Positions 24,918-33,558 are shown, numbered from the stretch's first letter. The stretch is 64,000 nucleotides of DNA from Bacteroidales bacterium (GCA_900768685.1 CAAGDX010000033.1:43468-107467); one strand, 5' to 3'. The notes: generated by a model not told the origin, from the letters alone. Translations and numbers: made by a program.

Positions 24918-26330
24918 TTATTCACCAAACAAATCATCAAGTAGCACTTCACTTTGTACCGTTCCGCTATACATATTCTTTTTTAAACCGTATGTGGTTA
25001 TAAAAGTTTGGTGTATTGCTTTACGAGTTTTTGTTGCAGTCCGGAAAATTTCAGTGCGTTCTCTTATGTGTTCATCGTATTGCTTTGTAATTTCAAATTC
25101 ACTTTGAGAGAATTTTATTTCACATAGATTTATTGTTTGGTCTCGTCTGTCAATGAGCAGGTCTATTTGTGCTCCATCTCCTTTCCACCCACATATATCA
25201 CTTTGCACACCTGTAATGCCTAATTTTTTCTTAATCTGTCTGATATGGTGAAAGCATAATTGCTCGAATGAATATCCGGTCCAGGCTCTGCGTGAAGGAG
25301 AGTCTATCATATTTTGCCAGTGATTTTCATCCTGACCGCGATAGCTTTTTACATAGCGGAGATGAAATAAAGTGAACAAGTCTGTTAATTGATATATAGT
25401 GCCTCGTTCTGCTTTGCCAAATGCAGTATATTGACGAATAAAGTCACAATCGCAGAGGTTGCGGAGTGCCTTAGTCAATGCTCCGCCGTCTTCAATTTTG
25501 GTTGCCGCTATAATTTCAATACGTGTTAGTCCTGATGCTTTGTTTGCCAGTGCTTCAATAATCTGTTTGTGCAAAACAGCTTCTTTGAAAAGAGAACGAA
25601 ACAAAAAATTGTATTCTCTGGAAAGCGGTGCGTTTTGCACAAAGAAAAGATTATCAATATTTTGCGTAAGGCTTTTATCACGTTCAAGCATCTGAAGGTA
25701 AAGAGGAGTGCCGCCAAGTATCATATAACATTCTGCTATTTGGTAGCGATTCCAGTTTATCCCTCGTGAAAGGAGGTATTGCTCTGTCTCATATAGTGAA
25801 AAAGGAGCAAGATATATGCTTCGGGTTGTTCTGTTGTACAATCCGCCTTTATCTGATAGCACATTTTCTCGCATCCAGGTTGTCGCACTACCGCAAACAA
25901 TAAGTTTCAATCGGTTGTTGGTGGCTCCCCAAGAGTTCCAAAAGTATTCAAGGGCTTTAACAAAACGGCTTTTTTGCGTATCCATCCAGGGTAATTCGTC
26001 AAGAAATACAACAATGGGACTGTCACCTTTTATTGATTCAAGATATTCACGCAACTGAGCAAATGCACTAAACCAGTCCTGTGCTGCTTCCCATTTATGA
26101 CCGGAATAACGTTCCAGCTGACGTGTGAATTCACCGAGTTGCTCTTTTTTTGTGCCCTGATAAATTCCGGTAGAATAGAAACTGAAGGTATCGTTGAAGT
26201 ATTGCCTCACCAGATACGTCTTGCCTATACGTCGTCTGCCGTAGATTGCTATAAATTCCGGTGACTTGGATTCTATTCGCTGTCGCAGAATCTCTTGTTC
26301 CGCCTTTCTGCCGATGATAATGTCGCCCAT
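24918..26330 (-). CDS. archaeal-type AAA ATPase with DUF234-like C-terminus (accessory ATPase 2)
   Basis: This 470-residue protein has Walker A at GRRRIGKT (31-38), Walker B at IVVFLDELPWMD (about 105-116), and GTPLYLQ, a sensor-2 region typical of the archaeal ATPase family. A winged-helix segment follows (about 270-330). The C-terminus contains D390 and E404-I-K406, which fits the PD-(D/E)XK-like core of DUF234. The function of the family is not established. The gene stands alone between DUF3316 and parC and is bracketed by 25-bp direct repeats. It is related in architecture, but not closely in sequence, to the ATPases at 4732 and 40373. Confidence 0.87.
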   Translation of the reverse strand: MGDIIIGRKAEQEILRQRIESKSPEFIAIYGRRRIGKTYLVRQYFNDTFSFYSTGIYQGTKKEQLGEFTRQLERYSGHKWEAAQDWFSAFAQLREYLESIKGDSPIVVFLDELPWMDTQKSRFVKALEYFWNSWGATNNRLKLIVCGSATTWMRENVLSDKGGLYNRTTRSIYLAPFSLYETEQYLLSRGINWNRYQIAECYMILGGTPLYLQMLERDKSLTQNIDNLFFVQNAPLSREYNFLFRSLFKEAVLHKQIIEALANKASGLTRIEIIAATKIEDGGALTKALRNLCDCDFIRQYTAFGKAERGTIYQLTDLFTLFHLRYVKSYRGQDENHWQNMIDSPSRRAWTGYSFEQLCFHHIRQIKKKLGITGVQSDICGWKGDGAQIDLLIDRRDQTINLCEIKFSQSEFEITKQYDEHIRERTEIFRTATKTRKAIHQTFITTYGLKKNMYSGTVQSEVLLDDLFGE

Positions 26331-26352
26331 ATTTTTATTGTTTAATTTTATG

Positions 26353-26360
26353 CAAAGATA
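26353..26360 (-). promoter_or_regulatory. probable -7 element of accessory ATPase 2
   Basis: The minus strand reads TATCTTTG 23 nt before the ATG at 26330. No TTTG is seen at standard spacing. Confidence 0.5.
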
Positions 26361-26445
26361 AGCAAAAATTGCGATTCTTTGTCGGTAACTCGTTTTTTTT
26401 TGGACTTACCGATAAAGAATCGTGTTTTTTTAGGGATTTTGCATA

Positions 26446-26475
26446 AAAAAGGGAACTAAATGGCGTTAGTTCCCC
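26446..26475 (-). terminator. terminator after parC
   Basis: On the minus strand GGGAACTAA pairs with TTAGTTCCC over a short loop and is followed by TTTTTT. It would stop transcripts from parC before the ATPase 2 promoter. Confidence 0.85.
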
Positions 26476-26499
26476 TTATAACTATTTTGGAATTGTTTT

Positions 26500-26537
26500 A
26501 TTTGAAATTTTTGGCAATTTTGCCAAAAATTTCAAAT
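26500..26537. repeat. perfect 18-bp palindrome after parC
   Basis: Arms ATTTGAAATTTTTGGCAA and TTGCCAAAAATTTCAAAT are exact complements with a 2-nt loop. It begins 6 nt after the parC stop codon on the minus strand. The right arm is most of the right copy of the 25-bp direct repeat (26517-26541). The long, perfect, AT-rich arms with a 2-nt loop are unlike a standard terminator. Confidence 0.85.
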
Positions 26538-26541
26538 GTGG
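26517..26541 (+). repeat. 25-bp direct repeat, right copy
   Basis: This is the partner of 24891-24915, with 23 of 25 positions identical. It begins 2 nt after the parC stop on the minus strand and overlaps the palindrome at 26500-26537. Confidence 0.85.
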
Positions 26542-26543
26542 TG

Positions 26544-29234
26544 TCAGAAGAGGCGTTGCTGCCCTGTGATTTCGTCTATGATTTCTTGGTCCGACTGCTC
26601 GGCGGGAGCATTTGCTGCGGATGCATTGCTATCTTCGTTATTATCTTCATTTTCAGGCATTTCCTCGTCTTCCGGCTCGGTCTCTTCTTCAAGAGTTTTG
26701 AGCGGTTCCAGTTCTTTTATGCCGGAATACTCGAATGTGGTGAGGCGTTTGCCCTTTGCCTTGAAGGATTTAATGCCGATAAATTCATCAGCATCGATAA
26801 TGAGCGGTTCGCGAGGACTGTCTTCACTATTAAAAGACACCTCAAAACGAGCATAGTATTCGTCACTCAGGAGAATCAGTCGTGATTCCGGATTTTCCGT
26901 GAGGTAACGCTGGCGTTTTGCGGAAGATTCAAATGTGAAACGCTTGATGTACGTAAATCCTTGGTCGGCATCAAAGAGAATTGCCGTCCACACTTTTTCC
27001 GGATTGAATTTTTCTATACGGAGGATGTTGTCCTCGTAGTGGTTTGAAATGTCGTAATTCGAGGTGTAGTATTCACCGTTGTCCAAGATTACGAGTACTT
27101 GGTCGCCATTGAAAAATTCGCCCAGGAGTGTGCCGCAGCCGTTTGTGTTCAGTCTCAAAACGTCAGGGTCAAACCAGATATTAAGTCCTCCGAGGGTGGA
27201 GCCGCCTTTTTCTTTGAGTGAGAAGCGATATACTTCATTTCTGGTGACGATGTTTCCGCGAGAGTTTTTGCCCTTGATAGCCAAAGTGCTGAAATCCACG
27301 TCAATATGCAGCGATTTCAGTCTTGGTTTTGGCTTGAGAGTTACTTTCACCACTTCCGCCTCGCCGTTCGGGTTTGCGGAGAACCAAGACACCTTGCTAC
27401 CCGGCAGCCCTTGCGTGACGTTGTACTCTTTGTCGCGAGTTACACCAGTCACGGCAAAGCGTTTCATATAGTATGTACCGCCTTTTCCGTCTTGGTATAT
27501 CACATTATATATAGTACGGATGTCGTTTTTCTTGAAAATGGCTATATGGATAATGTTTTTATCCACAAAGAGTTTCTCCGCCACTTTCACCACTTTGTAT
27601 CTGCCGTCTTTGTAGAAGATTATCACATCGTCCAGCATAGAACAGTTGCAAACAAATTCATCTTTTTTCAGAGATGTGCCGATAAAGCCTTCTTCGCGGT
27701 TTATGTAGAGTTTTTCGTTTGCTTCCGCCACGGTGGCAGCCTCGATGTTGTCGAATCCGCGGATTACGGTGCGTCTCGGGTACGCTTCGCCGTACTTGTC
27801 TTTGAGCGACTGATACCAGGCGATGGTGTATTCCGTGAGGTGCTCCAGTTTGTTGCGGAGGTCCGCAATTGTTTCGTTGTGGAGCGCTATCACTTTGTCT
27901 GCCTCTTCCGTAGAGAATTTGAGGATTCTCTTCATTCTTATTTCCATGAGTTTGAGGAGGTCGTCGTCCGTGATAGGTCTGATAGGATTTGTTACAATCT
28001 TCTCTATTCTGCCGCGAACGTGGCTGATAGCGGCATCCATGGATTCGCTTTGCTCAAACTGCTTGTCCTTGTATATTCTGTTTTCAATGAAGATTTTTTC
28101 CAGTGAGGCAAAGTGGAGTTTGTCTATAACCTCATCGAGTTTTATTTGCAGTTCTTTTCCCAGGAGCGTTCTTGTGGTTTCCGCACTGTGACGGAGAACG
28201 TCGCTCACTCCGATAAAGTGAGGTTTTTCCTCGGAAATAACGCAGCAGTTTGGAGAGATAGACACTTCGCAGTCCGTGAAAGCATAGAGGGCGTCAATAG
28301 TTTTGTCAGACGATGTTCCCGGCAGGAGATGCACCATGATGAGTGCATTTTCCGCGGTGTTGTCGTCAACTTTTCTGATTTTTATTTTGCCTTTTTCAAA
28401 AGCCTTGAGGATAGACTCAATCACGGCACCTGTTGTTTTGCCAAAAGGTATTTCCGTGATAGCGAGTGTTTTATTGTCTATTTTTTCAATTTTAGCACGG
28501 ATTTTCACGCTTCCGCCTCTTTCGCCGTCGTTGTATTTGCTCACGTCTATAAATCCGCCCGTAGAAAAGTCCGGGTAAAGCGTAAATTCTTCACCTCGGA
28601 GGTATGCCATGGCGGCATCAAGGATTTCGTTGAAGTTGTGAGGCAAAATTTTTGAGGACAATCCCACGGCAATGCCTTCCACTCCCTGGAAAAGCAGCAA
28701 CGGGAACTTCACGGGAAGCACCACGGGTTCATTTTTTCTTCCGTCGTAGGTTGGAGTCCATTCCGTGATTTTAGGGTTGAAAAGAGTTTCCAGTGCAAAG
28801 GCGGAAAGGCGAGCCTCAATGTAACGTCCCGCAGCGGCAGATGCTCCGGTGAGTATATTTCCCCAGTTACCTTGAGTATCTATGAGCAGTTCTTTTTGAC
28901 CCAGTCCCACGAGTGCGTCATAGATGGAAGCATCGCCGTGAGGGTGATACTGCATAGTATTTCCCACGATATTCGCCACCTTAATATATCTGCCGTCGTC
29001 CAGCGTTTCCATAGAGTACAGGATGCGGCGTTGCACAGGTTTCAGACCGTCGTCAATATGCGGGACGGCACGCTCTATAATTACGTATGAAGCGTATTCC
29101 AGAAACCAGTTGCGGTACATACCGCGGAGGTGATATTTCACCACATCGCTGTTTTCAGTAACGGAAAGTGAGGATTCAGCCGCCGGGTTTTCTTCCGGCA
29201 TTTCCATCGGGTCAATGATATCGTTTTCTGCCAT
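26544..29234 (-). CDS. parC: DNA topoisomerase IV subunit A (ParC/GyrA family)
   Basis: This is the breakage-reunion subunit of a type IIA topoisomerase. DGLKPVQRRILYSM (about 62-75) and GDASIYDALVGLGQ (100-113) form the DNA-gate helix region, and AAAGRYIEARLS carries the catalytic Tyr138. The C-terminal beta-pinwheel is short and lacks a recognisable GyrA box (QRRGGKG), which favours ParC over GyrA. The acidic C-terminus ends in a Glu/Asp/Asn-rich linker before DEITGQQRLF. At 896 residues it fits the Bacteroidota form. parE is not in the window. It is divergent from metK. Confidence 0.9.
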   Translation of the reverse strand: MAENDIIDPMEMPEENPAAESSLSVTENSDVVKYHLRGMYRNWFLEYASYVIIERAVPHIDDGLKPVQRRILYSMETLDDGRYIKVANIVGNTMQYHPHGDASIYDALVGLGQKELLIDTQGNWGNILTGASAAAGRYIEARLSAFALETLFNPKITEWTPTYDGRKNEPVVLPVKFPLLLFQGVEGIAVGLSSKILPHNFNEILDAAMAYLRGEEFTLYPDFSTGGFIDVSKYNDGERGGSVKIRAKIEKIDNKTLAITEIPFGKTTGAVIESILKAFEKGKIKIRKVDDNTAENALIMVHLLPGTSSDKTIDALYAFTDCEVSISPNCCVISEEKPHFIGVSDVLRHSAETTRTLLGKELQIKLDEVIDKLHFASLEKIFIENRIYKDKQFEQSESMDAAISHVRGRIEKIVTNPIRPITDDDLLKLMEIRMKRILKFSTEEADKVIALHNETIADLRNKLEHLTEYTIAWYQSLKDKYGEAYPRRTVIRGFDNIEAATVAEANEKLYINREEGFIGTSLKKDEFVCNCSMLDDVIIFYKDGRYKVVKVAEKLFVDKNIIHIAIFKKNDIRTIYNVIYQDGKGGTYYMKRFAVTGVTRDKEYNVTQGLPGSKVSWFSANPNGEAEVVKVTLKPKPRLKSLHIDVDFSTLAIKGKNSRGNIVTRNEVYRFSLKEKGGSTLGGLNIWFDPDVLRLNTNGCGTLLGEFFNGDQVLVILDNGEYYTSNYDISNHYEDNILRIEKFNPEKVWTAILFDADQGFTYIKRFTFESSAKRQRYLTENPESRLILLSDEYYARFEVSFNSEDSPREPLIIDADEFIGIKSFKAKGKRLTTFEYSGIKELEPLKTLEEETEPEDEEMPENEDNNEDSNASAANAPAEQSDQEIIDEITGQQRLF

Positions 29235-29274
29235 AAAAATAAGTAGTTCAAAGGGGAAATCTGTATTCAGAAAG

Positions 29275-29282
29275 CAAAGTTA
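29275..29282 (-). promoter_or_regulatory. probable -7 element of parC
   Basis: The minus strand reads TAACTTTG 40 nt before the parC ATG. The -33 element is unclear. Confidence 0.5.
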
Positions 29283-29367
29283 CAAAAAAATGTTGCCATT
29301 TTTCACATTCTTTCCAAAAAAATATGGAGCGAATCAGGTCTGCGGGTGCTTTTTTATGTGCATTGTC

Positions 29368-29398
29368 TTGCACAAAAGCGAAAAAAAGGCTACCTTTG
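29368..29398 (+). promoter_or_regulatory. promoter of metK
   Basis: TTG at 29368-29370 and TACCTTTG at 29391-29398 are 20 nt apart. Transcription should begin just before the riboswitch. Confidence 0.8.
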
Positions 29399-29407
29399 CG
29401 GTCTCAA

Positions 29408-29515
29408 TTCATGGTGGACAGATTTGGCTGCTTGCAACCACCCATAAAAAATGCTAAAATTCGCACTTGCGAAATAATGCACAGCGGAGTATCGCACACC
29501 GCTATCCCCCATGAA
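29408..29515 (+). ncRNA. SAM riboswitch (SAM-I / S-box class), metK leader
   Basis: The leader folds into a four-helix junction: P1 pairs TTCATG (29408-29413) with CATGAA (29510-29515); P2 pairs GGTGG (29413-29417) with CCACC (29438-29442); P3 pairs TTCGC (29460-29464) with GCGAA (29469-29473); P4 pairs AGCGG (29483-29487) with CCGCT (29499-29503). The conserved SAM-I core segments are recognisable as GGTGGA...GATTTG, TTGCAACCACC and AATGCTAAAATTC. It lies between the metK promoter and its ATG, so high SAM would be expected to lower metK expression. The 34 nt between P1 and the ATG hold no T-run terminator, which suggests translational control. The class was assigned by eye. Confidence 0.82.
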
Positions 29516-29549
29516 GAGATATGTCTAACTTATTTAAATTAAAACTGTT

Positions 29550-30863
29550 ATGAACTATCTTTTCACGTCAGAATCCGTTTCTGAAGGACACCCTGACAAG
29601 GTGTCAGACCAAATTTCCGATGCTATCCTTGACGAATTTCTTGCCCACGACCCTAACTCCAAGGTTGCGTGCGAAACACTTGTCACTACCGGTCAGGTGG
29701 TGATTGCGGGTGAAGTGAAATCCGAGGCATACATCGACCTTACCAGCGTGACCCGCAACGTTATCAACGAAATCGGCTACAACAACAGCGAGATTATGTT
29801 CGACGGTAACTCTTGCGGCATCCTCTCCGCTCTTCACGAGCAAAGTCCCGATATAAATAGAGGTGTTGTTCGCTCTAATCCTGAAGACCAGGGCGCAGGC
29901 GACCAAGGTATGATGTTCGGCTACGCTACGAACGAGACACCATGGCTTATGCCGCTCACCGTTACCCTCAGCCATGCTTTGCTGAAAGAACTCTCAAGCA
30001 TCCGTCAGGCAGGAGATGCTATGACATACGTGAACGTTCACGGTGAAAAAGTGTCATACCTCCGACCGGACTCCAAAAGCCAGGTAACTGTGGAATACGA
30101 CGAGCAAAACAAGCCCGTGAGAATCCACACAGTAGTTATTTCCACTCAGCACGACGATTTCATCAAGCCGTCTGCAACTCTCACACAAGAGCAAGCCGAC
30201 GAGCAGATGCTTGCAATCATACGCAATGACGTGGAAAAAGTTCTTATACCTCGTGTAAAAGCCGCTCTGCCGGAAGATATCAGAAACCTCTGGGACGATA
30301 ACTACGTTCTCCACGTGAACCCTACCGGTAAATTCGTTATCGGTGGTCCTCACGGAGATACGGGTCTCACAGGACGTAAAATTATCGTTGACACTTACGG
30401 CGGTCATGGTGCACACGGAGGCGGTGCATTTTCCGGTAAAGACCCTTCAAAGGTGGACCGCTCCGCTGCATACGCAGCACGCCATATTGCCAAAAACCTT
30501 GTGGCGGCAGGCATTGCGGACCGTGCACTCGTGCAGGTGGCATACGCTATCGGTGTGGCACAGCCCGTCAGCCTTTACGTTAACACATTAGGTTCTGCTA
30601 AAATTTCACTTACAGATGCAGAAATTTCCGCAAAAGTGTCACAAATCTTTGATATGCGTCCCGCAGCAATAGAACGTCGCCTCAAACTCCGTAACCCAAT
30701 CTACAAAGAAACAGCCACTTACGGCCACTTCGGACGTACAAACAAAGTGGTGACAAAAGTATTCCACTCCCCATACGAGCCGGACAAAGTGCTGGAAGTT
30801 GAACTTTTCACATGGGAAAAACTTGACTACGTGGACACTCTCAAAAAAGAATTCGGACTCTAA
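29550..30863 (+). CDS. metK: S-adenosylmethionine synthetase
   Basis: MetK makes SAM from methionine and ATP. The N-terminal TSESVSEGHPDKVSDQISDAILDEF is the family hallmark, GAGDQGMMFGYATNETP (about 113-129) is the ATP-binding hexapeptide region and GGGAFSGKDPSKVDRSAAY (about 291-309) the phosphate-binding loop. The 437 residues exceed the ~384 of E. coli MetK, as in other Bacteroidota. A SAM riboswitch sits in its leader, so the product would regulate its own synthesis. A hairpin at 30871-30913 follows the gene. Confidence 0.97.
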   Translation: MNYLFTSESVSEGHPDKVSDQISDAILDEFLAHDPNSKVACETLVTTGQVVIAGEVKSEAYIDLTSVTRNVINEIGYNNSEIMFDGNSCGILSALHEQSPDINRGVVRSNPEDQGAGDQGMMFGYATNETPWLMPLTVTLSHALLKELSSIRQAGDAMTYVNVHGEKVSYLRPDSKSQVTVEYDEQNKPVRIHTVVISTQHDDFIKPSATLTQEQADEQMLAIIRNDVEKVLIPRVKAALPEDIRNLWDDNYVLHVNPTGKFVIGGPHGDTGLTGRKIIVDTYGGHGAHGGGAFSGKDPSKVDRSAAYAARHIAKNLVAAGIADRALVQVAYAIGVAQPVSLYVNTLGSAKISLTDAEISAKVSQIFDMRPAAIERRLKLRNPIYKETATYGHFGRTNKVVTKVFHSPYEPDKVLEVELFTWEKLDYVDTLKKEFGL

Positions 30864-30870
30864 AATGCTA

Positions 30871-30913
30871 AAATAGCAAAGTTATCAACAAAATGTTAAT
30901 AACTTTGCTATTT
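30871..30913 (+). terminator. hairpin after metK
   Basis: AAATAGCAAAGTTAT (30871-30885) pairs with ATAACTTTGCTATTT (30899-30913), a perfect 15-bp stem starting 8 nt after the metK stop. The stem is AT-rich and no long T-run follows. Confidence 0.7.
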
Positions 30914-31008
30914 GCTTTATTTACAGCACATTCCACTGTTGATAACTTGTAGAAAACCTGTAAAAAACGCATTTCCCCGGAATTTCCGAGAAAAAATTTT
31001 GCAAAAAG

Positions 31009-31040
31009 TTTGCACAATTGAAAAATTAGTCGTACCTTTG
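31009..31040 (+). promoter_or_regulatory. promoter of tRNA-Phe
   Basis: TTTG (31009-31012) and TACCTTTG (31033-31040) are separated by 20 nt; the tRNA begins 17 nt later. Confidence 0.85.
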
Positions 31041-31057
31041 CAACGCAATTCGCCAAT

Positions 31058-31130
31058 GGTGCCATAGCTCAGTTGGTAGAGCAAAGGACTGAAAATCCTT
31101 GTGTCCCCGGTTCGATTCCTGGTGGCACCA
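31058..31130 (+). tRNA. tRNA-Phe (GAA)
   Basis: This 73-nt cloverleaf has acceptor arms GGTGCCA and TGGCACC, D arm GCTCAGTTGGTAGAGC, anticodon loop CTGAAAA (anticodon GAA) and T arm CCGGTTCGATTCCTGG. CCA is not encoded. It is a single-gene unit with its own promoter and terminator. Confidence 0.97.
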
Positions 31131-31141
31131 CAGAAAGCCAA

Positions 31142-31173
31142 AAAAAGTCGCTGAATTTCAGCGACTTTTTTTT
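31142..31173 (+). terminator. terminator after tRNA-Phe
   Basis: AAAGTCGCTGAA pairs with TTCAGCGACTTT and is followed by a T-run, 11 nt after the tRNA. Confidence 0.92.
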
Positions 31174-31203
31174 ATCCGTTTTAGAAATAGACTCCATGAT
31201 ACA

Positions 31204-31232
31204 AAAAAATCCCGGTGATTAGCCGGGATTTT
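31204..31232 (-). terminator. terminator after pnp
   Basis: On the minus strand AATCCCGGC pairs with CCGGGATT and is followed by TTTTTT. It begins about 25 nt after the pnp stop. Confidence 0.88.
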
Positions 31233-31257
31233 GCATTATATATAATAATGTGGGGAT

Positions 31258-33507
31258 TTATTCGTTGTCGCGGTTATCGTGGCGAGGAGGGCGATTGTCG
31301 CGGCGAGGGCCACGGTTGTCGCGGCGAGGTCCGCGGTCGTTGTTGCGGCGTTCACCGTTTTCGCGAGGCTGGCGTTCGCGTTCTACGTATCCTTCAGGTT
31401 TTGGGAGGAGTGCACGCATAGAGAGGCGGTATTTGCCTGTTTTCTTGTCTATTTCGATGAGTTTTACTTCTACGGTGTCGCCTTCTTTGATTCCAGATGA
31501 TTCCATGTCCGGAATTCTGTCCCAAGAGATTTCAGAGATGTGGAGGAGTCCGTCACGGTTTGGCATAAATTCTACGAATGCTCCAAATTCCAGGATTGAA
31601 CGTACTGTGCCGGTATAAACTTTTCCTTCTTCAGGGAGTTGGACAATAGCGTTTATCATTGCAAGTGCTTTGTCTATGGAGTCTTTGTTTGCTGCTGCCA
31701 CTTCTATGTAGCCGCCTTCGTCGATTTCGTCGATAGATACTGTAGCACCGCTTTCTTCCTGGATACCTTGGATGATTTTTCCGCCCGGACCTATAACTGC
31801 TCCGATGAGTTCTTTAGGAATAGTCATAGTGACGATGCGTGGCACGTGAGGTTTGTAGTCTTCGCGTGGTGCCGGCATTGCTTGTTCTATAAGGTTGAGG
31901 ATGTGGAGGCGTCCGTCGCGTGCTTGGTTGAGTGCACGTTCGAGGATTTCGTATGAGAGTCCGTCACACTTGATGTCCATCTGTGTTGCGGTGATACCGT
32001 TGCGAGTACCTGTCACTTTGAAGTCCATATCTCCGAGGTGGTCTTCGTCGCCGAGGATGTCGGAGAGGATAGCGTATTTGTCGCTTTCCGTGTCTGTGAT
32101 AAGTCCCATTGCGATACCGCTCACAGGGCGTTTCATTTTTACGCCTGCGTCAAGGAGTGCGAGTGTTCCTGCACAGACTGTTGCCATTGAAGATGAGCCG
32201 TTGGATTCAAGGATGTCGCTGACTACTCGGCAAACGTATGGGAAGTCGTCCGGGAGCATGCGTTTGAGTGCACGGTGTGCGAGGTTTCCGTGTCCTATTT
32301 CACGACGTCCTACGCCACGAGATGCTTTTGCTTCGCCTGTGGAGAATGGAGGGAAGTTGTAGTGGAGGAGGAAGCGTTCACGTCCTTGCATAAGCACTTC
32401 GTCGAGGATTTTTTCGTCGAGTTTTGTGCCGAGAGTGACTGTGGAGAGTGACTGTGTCTCGCCGCGGGTGAAGATGGCTGAGCCGTGAGGACCCGGGAGG
32501 TAGTCTGTTTCAATCCAGATAGGACGGATTTCAGTGGTTTTACGTCCGTCGAGGCGGATACCTTCGTCAAGGATGCAGCGGCGAACGGCTTCTTTTTCCA
32601 CGTCGTGGTAGTAGCGTTTTACGAGTGGTTCTTTTTCTTCTTTTTCTTCTTCCGGGAGTGCGTCGATGTATTCTTGGCAGATAGCGTCGAAGGAGTCTTG
32701 ACGCCAGTGTTTGTCGGCACTTCCTGCTTTAGCGATAGCGTAGGCTTTGTCGTAGCATTTGTCGTGAACGTCTTTGCGGAGTTCTTCGTCGTTTACTTCG
32801 TGGCAGTATTCGCGTTTAACAGTAGCACCTGCTGCTTCAGCGAGTTCCATCTGAACTTTGCACTGTTCTTTGATGGCAGCGTGTGCGGCTTTGAGTGCGT
32901 TGAGGAGGTCGAGTTCGGAAACTTCGTCCATTTCGCCTTCCACCATCATGATGTTGTCGTAAGTGGCACCTACCATGAGTTCCATGTCGGCTTTTTCCAC
33001 TTGTTCGAATGTAGGGTTGATGACAAATTCGCCATCGATGCGAGCAACGCGAACTTCAGAGATAGGACCGTTGAAAGGGATGTCGCTGACAGCGATAGCG
33101 GCGGATGCAGCGAGTCCTGCAAGTGCGTCCGGCATGTCAACGCCGTCGGAAGAGTACATTGTGACGTTCACAAATGTGTCTGCGTGGTAGTTATCCGGGA
33201 AGAGAGGACGCAGAACGCGGTCCACGAGGCGTGCAGTCAAGATTTCATAGTCTGAGGCACGGCCTTCACGTTTGAGGAAACCTCCGGGGAAACGTCCTGC
33301 TGATGAAAATTTTTCTTTGTATTCAACTTGAAGAGGCATAAAATCTACGCCTTCGCCTGCTTCCTTAGCAGAGCAAACAGTTGCCAAGAGCATAGTGTTG
33401 CCCATGCGCAACTCAACCGCTCCATCAGCCTGCTTTGCCAGCTTGCCGGTTTCGAGTGTGATTTCTCGTCCGTCCGCTAGGGTGATGGTTTTTTTAATTG
33501 GATTCAT
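31258..33507 (-). CDS. pnp: polyribonucleotide nucleotidyltransferase (PNPase)
   Basis: PNPase degrades RNA 3' to 5' by phosphorolysis. Of 749 residues, two RNase PH domains flank a helical linker; FTRGETQSLSTVTLGTK (about 358-374) lies in the second. A KH domain is marked by IGAVIGPGGKIIQGIQEESGA (about 587-607) and an S1 domain by VYTGTVRSILEFGAFVEFMPNRDGLLH (starting about 648). The last ~35 residues are an Arg/Asp/Asn/Gly-rich tail with repeated PRRDNR units, absent from E. coli PNPase. The gene lies alone between tRNA-Phe and nadE. Confidence 0.96.
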   Translation of the reverse strand: MNPIKKTITLADGREITLETGKLAKQADGAVELRMGNTMLLATVCSAKEAGEGVDFMPLQVEYKEKFSSAGRFPGGFLKREGRASDYEILTARLVDRVLRPLFPDNYHADTFVNVTMYSSDGVDMPDALAGLAASAAIAVSDIPFNGPISEVRVARIDGEFVINPTFEQVEKADMELMVGATYDNIMMVEGEMDEVSELDLLNALKAAHAAIKEQCKVQMELAEAAGATVKREYCHEVNDEELRKDVHDKCYDKAYAIAKAGSADKHWRQDSFDAICQEYIDALPEEEKEEKEPLVKRYYHDVEKEAVRRCILDEGIRLDGRKTTEIRPIWIETDYLPGPHGSAIFTRGETQSLSTVTLGTKLDEKILDEVLMQGRERFLLHYNFPPFSTGEAKASRGVGRREIGHGNLAHRALKRMLPDDFPYVCRVVSDILESNGSSSMATVCAGTLALLDAGVKMKRPVSGIAMGLITDTESDKYAILSDILGDEDHLGDMDFKVTGTRNGITATQMDIKCDGLSYEILERALNQARDGRLHILNLIEQAMPAPREDYKPHVPRIVTMTIPKELIGAVIGPGGKIIQGIQEESGATVSIDEIDEGGYIEVAAANKDSIDKALAMINAIVQLPEEGKVYTGTVRSILEFGAFVEFMPNRDGLLHISEISWDRIPDMESSGIKEGDTVEVKLIEIDKKTGKYRLSMRALLPKPEGYVERERQPRENGERRNNDRGPRRDNRGPRRDNRPPRHDNRDNE

Positions 33508-33550
33508 AAAATGTTTCTTATAATGAGTTTTTTAACTTCGTAAAATCGTG

Positions 33551-33558
33551 CAAAGTTA
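33551..33558 (-). promoter_or_regulatory. probable -7 element of pnp
   Basis: The minus strand reads TAACTTTG 43 nt before the pnp ATG. The -33 element is not clear. Confidence 0.5.

Noticed and set aside
27306..28106. Plus-strand open frame of 266 codons inside parC
   Set aside because: It is the antisense shadow of parC; there is no recognisable domain and no promoter.
32485..33255. Plus-strand open frame of 256 codons inside pnp
   Set aside because: It is antisense to the conserved PNPase and its translation is Phe/Val/Cys-rich with no domain; pnp explains the region.
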